This document shows, piece after piece, positions 59,765 through 64,000 of a stretch of 64,000 bases of DNA (the stretch's first letter is position 1; the number at the start of each line of letters is the position of its first letter). The position numbers and the translations under genes were made by a program. The notes below the pieces were generated by a model. That model saw only the letters and a program-made list of their open reading frames with translations, was not told where the DNA came from and searched no databases. Source of the stretch: an uncultured Syntrophobacterales bacterium (GTDB lineage: Bacteria > Desulfobacterota > Syntrophia > Syntrophales > UBA5619); the NCBI GenBank assembly GCA_903928915.1, contig CAIYSL010000032.1, positions 1 to 64,000 on the forward strand, written 5' to 3'.

Positions 59765-61816
59765 ATGATGTCAAGACTGAGAACTCCGGGGACGGTCGTC
59801 GCGATCGCCGCCGTTTCCCTGCTCGTCGCCTCGACGGGGTTCTGGGGCACCCTGGAGCGGTACCTCTACGACCTGCACGTCCGGGGGGCGATCGGCCTCA
59901 TACCTCCCGAACCCCTCGTCATCGTCGCCATCGACGACGCGACGCTGAATGTGATGGCGGACCGCCTGGGAGGCATGAAATGGCCCTACCCGCGGGCGGC
60001 GCACGCAAAGGTGGTGGAGAATCTCGCCCGACTCGGGGCACGGGCCGTGTTTCTTGACATCCTGTTCGATATTCCTTCCGGGTACGGCGCGAAGGACGAC
60101 GAGGCGCTCGAGCGGGCACTGCGGCGTCTCCCCGCAGTGCTGGCGGCCGAGACGGAACGGGGCGTCCGCAACCTTCCGCTGGAGCGGTTCATCGCCGCCG
60201 GGGCCCGGCCCGGCAATGCGATCGTGCCGGTGGATGCGGACGGCGTCGTCCGGGACACCTTCGGCGGCCCGGGGTTTCCCAAAGGGTTCGCGAGTTCCCT
60301 CGGCTATTTCCTGGGCGGGTGGGGGGGCTACGGCGAAGGGCGGAGCGCCGCCCGCGGGGAGGCGCTGCCCAGCGCCGCCGAGGCCGCACTGCCACTCCTC
60401 GGCCGCGGGGAGAGCGGCGGGGGCGTGCCGGATCCGGGGATGATCCGCTTTTTCGGCCCGCCGGGGAGTTTCAGAACCGTATCGTACTTCGAACTGTACG
60501 ACGACGTCCTGGCCCAGCAGCACCGGGATCTTCTGGCCGGCAGGATCGCGCTGTTGGGACGCGCCCTGTACGCCCCGCTGACGCCCGGTCAGCAGAGTGA
60601 CCTCTTCCTGACACCGTACCGGCCCCATTTCATGGCCGGAGTGGAGATCCACGCCCACGCCCTCGCCTCGCTCGTCGCCGGACGGAGCATCCGGCTGGTG
60701 CCGGCATGGGTCTATCCGCCGCTGTTCATCGCCTGGGCGATCGCCTGCACGGTCCTGTTCGGGCGGATCAAGCAGCCGCTGGTCGAATTCCTTGCCCTCG
60801 TCGGAATGGCGGCCGCCCTGGAGGGGGCGGCCTACTGGCTGCTTCACCAGGACTTGGTCCTGCAGGTGGGGCCTCTGCTGATCTTTTCCAGCCTCTATTT
60901 CGTCACAGCAGCACTCCAGAAGTACATCCGGGAGCGGGACGCGAAACTGCTCATCCGGGCACAGCTGTTTCGGTACCTTCCGGAGCGGGTGGCAACGCAC
61001 ATGATTTCCCGGCCCCTCCGGATGGCCATGGCGGGGGACCGGTCGGAAATTACGGTCCTGTTCGCCGACCTCGCCGGCTTTACCACCCTCTCCGAGGCCT
61101 TGCCGACCGACACGGTGATAACCCTGCTGCAGGGGCACCTCAAGGAGATGACCGAAGCGATATTCACCCATGAAGGGACCCTCGACAAGTTCCTGGGCGA
61201 CGGCGTGATGGCCTTCTGGGGCGCGCCCGACCCACAAGAGCGGCAGGCGGACATGGCGATCGCGGCCGGGCGGGAAATGCTGCAGCGGGTGGAACGGGCG
61301 AATGCCGAACGGGAGAAGACCGGTCTTCCCGCGCTCCGCCTGCGGATCGGCATCCACAGTGGCGAGGCGGTGGTGGGCAATGTGGGGTCAAGCCTGTACA
61401 TCGACTATACCGCGATCGGGGACACGGTGAACACGGCGTCGCGCACCGAGGGGATCAACAAGTTCTTCGGGACGAGGATGCTCGTCTCGGACGCATGTTT
61501 GGCGCGGGCAGGGGAGGCGGCGCGGGAGGGGATGTTACTGGTCGGACGGGTGAGCGCCAAGGGGAAAAAGAAGGCAATATCCTACTACACCCCCGCTGCT
61601 GCCGCGGCTGAGACCGAGCTCTTTCATGAGCTCGGCGGGGCGCTGGAATTGCTGGACAGGCGGGAAAGCGACAGGGCCGCGACGGCCCTGTCGGCGCTGC
61701 TCGCGAAGAATCCCGGCTTTGGACCGGCGCGGTTTCACCTGGAGCTGCTTATCGGCGGCGCGCCTCTGCGGTACGACGAGGAGGGGCGCCATTACCGCTC
61801 GCTGGATGAGAAATGA
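59765..61816 (+). CDS. CHASE2 domain class III adenylate/guanylate cyclase
   Basis: 683 residues from ATG 59765 (ATG 59768 or GTG 59714 possible). One N-terminal helix, a periplasmic CHASE2 sensor (residues about 45-300; VIVAIDDATLNVM, WPYPRAAHAKVVENL), three membrane helices (about 320-395), then the cyclase domain with VLFADLAGFTTLSE and FLGDGVMAFWG metal aspartates, substrate lysine in GTLDKFLG and IDYTAIGDTVNTASR. The Lys plus Asp/Thr set suggests ATP as substrate. It should couple an envelope signal to cAMP. Overlaps the kinase gene by ATGA. Confidence 0.9.
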   Translation: MMSRLRTPGTVVAIAAVSLLVASTGFWGTLERYLYDLHVRGAIGLIPPEPLVIVAIDDATLNVMADRLGGMKWPYPRAAHAKVVENLARLGARAVFLDILFDIPSGYGAKDDEALERALRRLPAVLAAETERGVRNLPLERFIAAGARPGNAIVPVDADGVVRDTFGGPGFPKGFASSLGYFLGGWGGYGEGRSAARGEALPSAAEAALPLLGRGESGGGVPDPGMIRFFGPPGSFRTVSYFELYDDVLAQQHRDLLAGRIALLGRALYAPLTPGQQSDLFLTPYRPHFMAGVEIHAHALASLVAGRSIRLVPAWVYPPLFIAWAIACTVLFGRIKQPLVEFLALVGMAAALEGAAYWLLHQDLVLQVGPLLIFSSLYFVTAALQKYIRERDAKLLIRAQLFRYLPERVATHMISRPLRMAMAGDRSEITVLFADLAGFTTLSEALPTDTVITLLQGHLKEMTEAIFTHEGTLDKFLGDGVMAFWGAPDPQERQADMAIAAGREMLQRVERANAEREKTGLPALRLRIGIHSGEAVVGNVGSSLYIDYTAIGDTVNTASRTEGINKFFGTRMLVSDACLARAGEAAREGMLLVGRVSAKGKKKAISYYTPAAAAAETELFHELGGALELLDRRESDRAATALSALLAKNPGFGPARFHLELLIGGAPLRYDEEGRHYRSLDEK

Positions 61817-63984
61817 ACGACGATAGAATCTTTACCGACCCGGCCGGGAGATTCCGGCGCTGGACCGCTGCCCTGGAGAAACGCTTCCTGCCCCCCTACG
61901 TCTGGGAGAGCGATATGCTCACCCTCTGGCACGAACGGATCCTGTTCGTCACCTGCTTCCTCGCCGCCGTTCTGGGGCCGGTCGCCCTGATCCCCTCGCT
62001 CATCCTCGCCTATGTGGAGGGGCTGTGGGGGGTCATCGCCCTGGATTCGTTCGCTTACGGGACGGCCGTGGCCATCCTGTTCGGCCGCCGCCTGCCGCTG
62101 AACCTCCGCGCCTGGCTCGCCTGCCTGCTGCTGTACGTGCTGGGGGTCGGCCTGCTGTTCATGCTGGGAAGCGTGGGGGCCGGCTACCTCTGGCTGTTCG
62201 GCGCATCGGTGATGGTGGGGGCGCTGATCGGGCTTCGGGAGTCGCTCTTCGCGGTGCTGATGAATTTCGCTGCCCTGATGGCCGTGGGCCTGTACATCGC
62301 CTTCGGCCGGCCGGAGTGGCTTATCGATCCGACCAATGCCGTCGAGCGGTGGATGGTGATGTCGCTCAGTTTCATCCTCCTGAACACCTTCGTCACCCTG
62401 ACCACGGCGATGATGCTCGGGGGGCTGCAGAAGGCCCTGTCCAAGGAGCTGGAGATGGGAAAGAGCCTCCGGCAGAGCGAGGAGCGGTTCCGGGCCGCCT
62501 TTCATACGAGCCCCGATGCGATCGCCATCACCGGCATCGACGACGGCAGGTATGTGGACATCAACGACGGGTTCACGGCGATGCTGGGGTACCACCGGGA
62601 GGCAGTGGTCGGAAGGACGATCGCGGAGCTGAAGATCTGGAAGGACCCAGAGGACAGGGTGCGCTTCCTTGAGGAGTTGCGCGCCAAGGGGGTCGTGAAC
62701 AACATGGAGGTCCGCTTCGCCGACAACCGCGGCGTCGTCAAGACGGGGCTGATTGCAGCGACCTTGTACGACTACCACGGCCAATCCCACCTCCTGTCGG
62801 TGACCCGGGACATCACGGCGCTGAAGGTGACCGAGCATCAGCTGCAGCAGGCCCGCAAGATGGAGGCGATCGGGATCCTCGCCGGGGGGGTGGCCCATGA
62901 TTTCAACAATATCCTGCAGGTGATCAACGGGTATACCCAGCTGCTGCTGATGGAAAAGGACGAGTCCGATCCGGACCACCCGCAGCTCGGCGCGATCGAG
63001 AAGGCGGTCGAACATGCGGCGCAGCTCGTCCGGCAGCTGCTCGCCTTCAGCCGGAAGGCCGAAGCCCGGCCCGTTTCCCTCGACCTGAACCGGGAGATCC
63101 TCAATGTACGGAAGGTCCTCGAACGGACCCTGCCCAAGATGATCGCGATCGACCTTCATCTCGGCAGGGACCTGGCGCCGGTCATTGCCGACCCGGTGCA
63201 GGTCGAGCAGGTCCTGTTGAACCTCGCAACCAACGCCGCCGATGCCATGCCAGACGGGGGAACGCTCCTCGTAGAAACCGAACAGATATGGCTGAGCGAC
63301 GATTACCTGGATACCCATGCCGGGGTGAGCGCCGGGGGGTACATCCTGCTGTCCGTTTCGGATACGGGAGTGGGGATGGCCAAAGAGGTCGTCGACCACA
63401 TCTTCGAGCCCTTCTTCACCACGAAGGAGTTCGGCAAGGGAACGGGCCTCGGGCTTGCCTCGGTGTACGGGATCGTCAAGAGCTATGGGGGCCACATCAC
63501 CTGCTACAGCGAAGTCGAGCGGGGAACGACCTTCAAGATCTATCTGCCCGTTGCACAACGGCAAGCGGCAGCGGAAGAGGGGGAGGGCGATGAAACGGTA
63601 CCGCGGGGCGGCGACGAAACCATCCTGCTGGTGGACGATGAAGAACCGATCCGCAGGTTCGCAGCGGCAGTCCTGGAGCGGTTCGGGTACCGGGTCATCA
63701 CCTGCGGAAGCGGGGAAGAGGCCATCGAAGCGATCCGCCGGTCCGATGGGGAGTTCGCCCTTGTCATTCTCGACCTGGGGATGCCCGGCATGGGCGGGCA
63801 TCGCTGCCTGCAGGAGATCCGGAGTAACAACCCCTCGGCCAAGGTGCTGATCGCCAGCGGCTACTCGCTCAACGGCCAGGTACAGCGAAGCCTCGCCGCA
63901 GGCGCGGCTGGGTTCATCGGGAAGCCCTATCGCATCAATGCCCTGCTGCGGAACGTGCGGGAGATACTCGACGCGGGGCGGTAA
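61813..63984 (+). CDS. Membrane PAS hybrid histidine kinase with receiver domain
   Basis: 723 residues. Six to seven hydrophobic helices (residues 40-205) form a membrane sensor; a PAS/PAC domain follows (220-340; FHTSPDAIAITGIDD), then HisKA with AHDFNNILQVING (His about 362), HATPase with LATNAADAMPDGG and GKGTGLGLASVYG, and a C-terminal receiver with VDDEEPIRR, phospho-Asp in VILDLGMPG (about 653) and the GKPY lysine. The receiver is terminal, so a further phosphotransfer partner may exist elsewhere. Starts four bases inside the cyclase gene. Confidence 0.93.
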   Translation: MNDDRIFTDPAGRFRRWTAALEKRFLPPYVWESDMLTLWHERILFVTCFLAAVLGPVALIPSLILAYVEGLWGVIALDSFAYGTAVAILFGRRLPLNLRAWLACLLLYVLGVGLLFMLGSVGAGYLWLFGASVMVGALIGLRESLFAVLMNFAALMAVGLYIAFGRPEWLIDPTNAVERWMVMSLSFILLNTFVTLTTAMMLGGLQKALSKELEMGKSLRQSEERFRAAFHTSPDAIAITGIDDGRYVDINDGFTAMLGYHREAVVGRTIAELKIWKDPEDRVRFLEELRAKGVVNNMEVRFADNRGVVKTGLIAATLYDYHGQSHLLSVTRDITALKVTEHQLQQARKMEAIGILAGGVAHDFNNILQVINGYTQLLLMEKDESDPDHPQLGAIEKAVEHAAQLVRQLLAFSRKAEARPVSLDLNREILNVRKVLERTLPKMIAIDLHLGRDLAPVIADPVQVEQVLLNLATNAADAMPDGGTLLVETEQIWLSDDYLDTHAGVSAGGYILLSVSDTGVGMAKEVVDHIFEPFFTTKEFGKGTGLGLASVYGIVKSYGGHITCYSEVERGTTFKIYLPVAQRQAAAEEGEGDETVPRGGDETILLVDDEEPIRRFAAAVLERFGYRVITCGSGEEAIEAIRRSDGEFALVILDLGMPGMGGHRCLQEIRSNNPSAKVLIASGYSLNGQVQRSLAAGAAGFIGKPYRINALLRNVREILDAGR

Positions 63985-64000
63985 GAACGGCCCGCCCGGC

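Overview
The window is GC-rich anaerobe-type DNA, most likely from a Desulfobacterota (former Deltaproteobacteria) genome, possibly of the Syntrophia/Syntrophales kind. The reasons are the gene order precorrin-2 dehydrogenase - ccsA - hemA - hemC - cobA/hemD with hemB next to an AhbD-type radical SAM enzyme, strong GGAGG ribosome sites, DUF3187 and DUF2284 proteins, and an apparent selenocysteine codon. The species is an inference; no rRNA is present.

Layout. 1-2.8 kb: tRNA-Phe and a coupled operon prmA-rsmE-RDD, all on the minus strand. 2.9-11.5 kb: tetrapyrrole biosynthesis (precorrin-2 dehydrogenase, ccsA, hemA, hemC, a cobA-hemD fusion, hemB, ahbD), interrupted by a minus-strand glycerol dehydrogenase. 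hemC seems to start at AUC. 11.5-14.9 kb: an EF-hand protein between short direct repeats, then polA with a degenerate proofreading domain. 14.9-17.0 kb: an AT-richer accessory stretch with an Mrr-type restriction gene whose stop codon lies inside an integron-type attC site, then a DUF3024 gene and mazEF. 17-30 kb: mostly housekeeping or orphan genes, including a methyltransferase/FAD-oxidoreductase pair likely to make 10-methyl branched fatty acids, plus DHH, FmdB, HExxH, ddl, yidD and TPR genes.

30.2-55.9 kb is the main feature: a large type II fatty acid/polyketide-like cluster of about 22 genes. It has four ketosynthases with an intact Cys-His-His triad and one chain-length-factor-like ketosynthase lacking it, three acyl carrier proteins, two single-hotdog dehydratase-like proteins, a PKS-DH-like double hotdog, a thioesterase, PlsY and PlsC acyltransferases, a CrtI-like FAD enzyme, a polysaccharide deacetylase and five radical SAM enzymes (three with an N-terminal B12-binding-like domain). 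No ketoreductase, enoyl reductase or malonyl transferase is present. The set suggests an acyl chain that is extended, kept unsaturated, remodelled by radical chemistry and esterified to glycerol phosphate. It resembles in content the candidate ladderane clusters of anammox bacteria and in part aryl-polyene clusters; the product is unknown.

The cluster is split by a 4.6-kb insert (42.5-47.1 kb). This holds a two-gene YeeE/YedE sulfur transporter on the minus strand, one subunit of which has an in-frame UGA at the conserved Cys position followed by a bacterial SECIS-like hairpin, a pldA phospholipase remnant with two nonsense codons, and a chemoreceptor gene cut by an amber codon.

56.3-64 kb: a signalling operon with a FecR-TPR-beta-barrel protein, a CHASE2 class III nucleotide cyclase and a membrane PAS hybrid histidine kinase.
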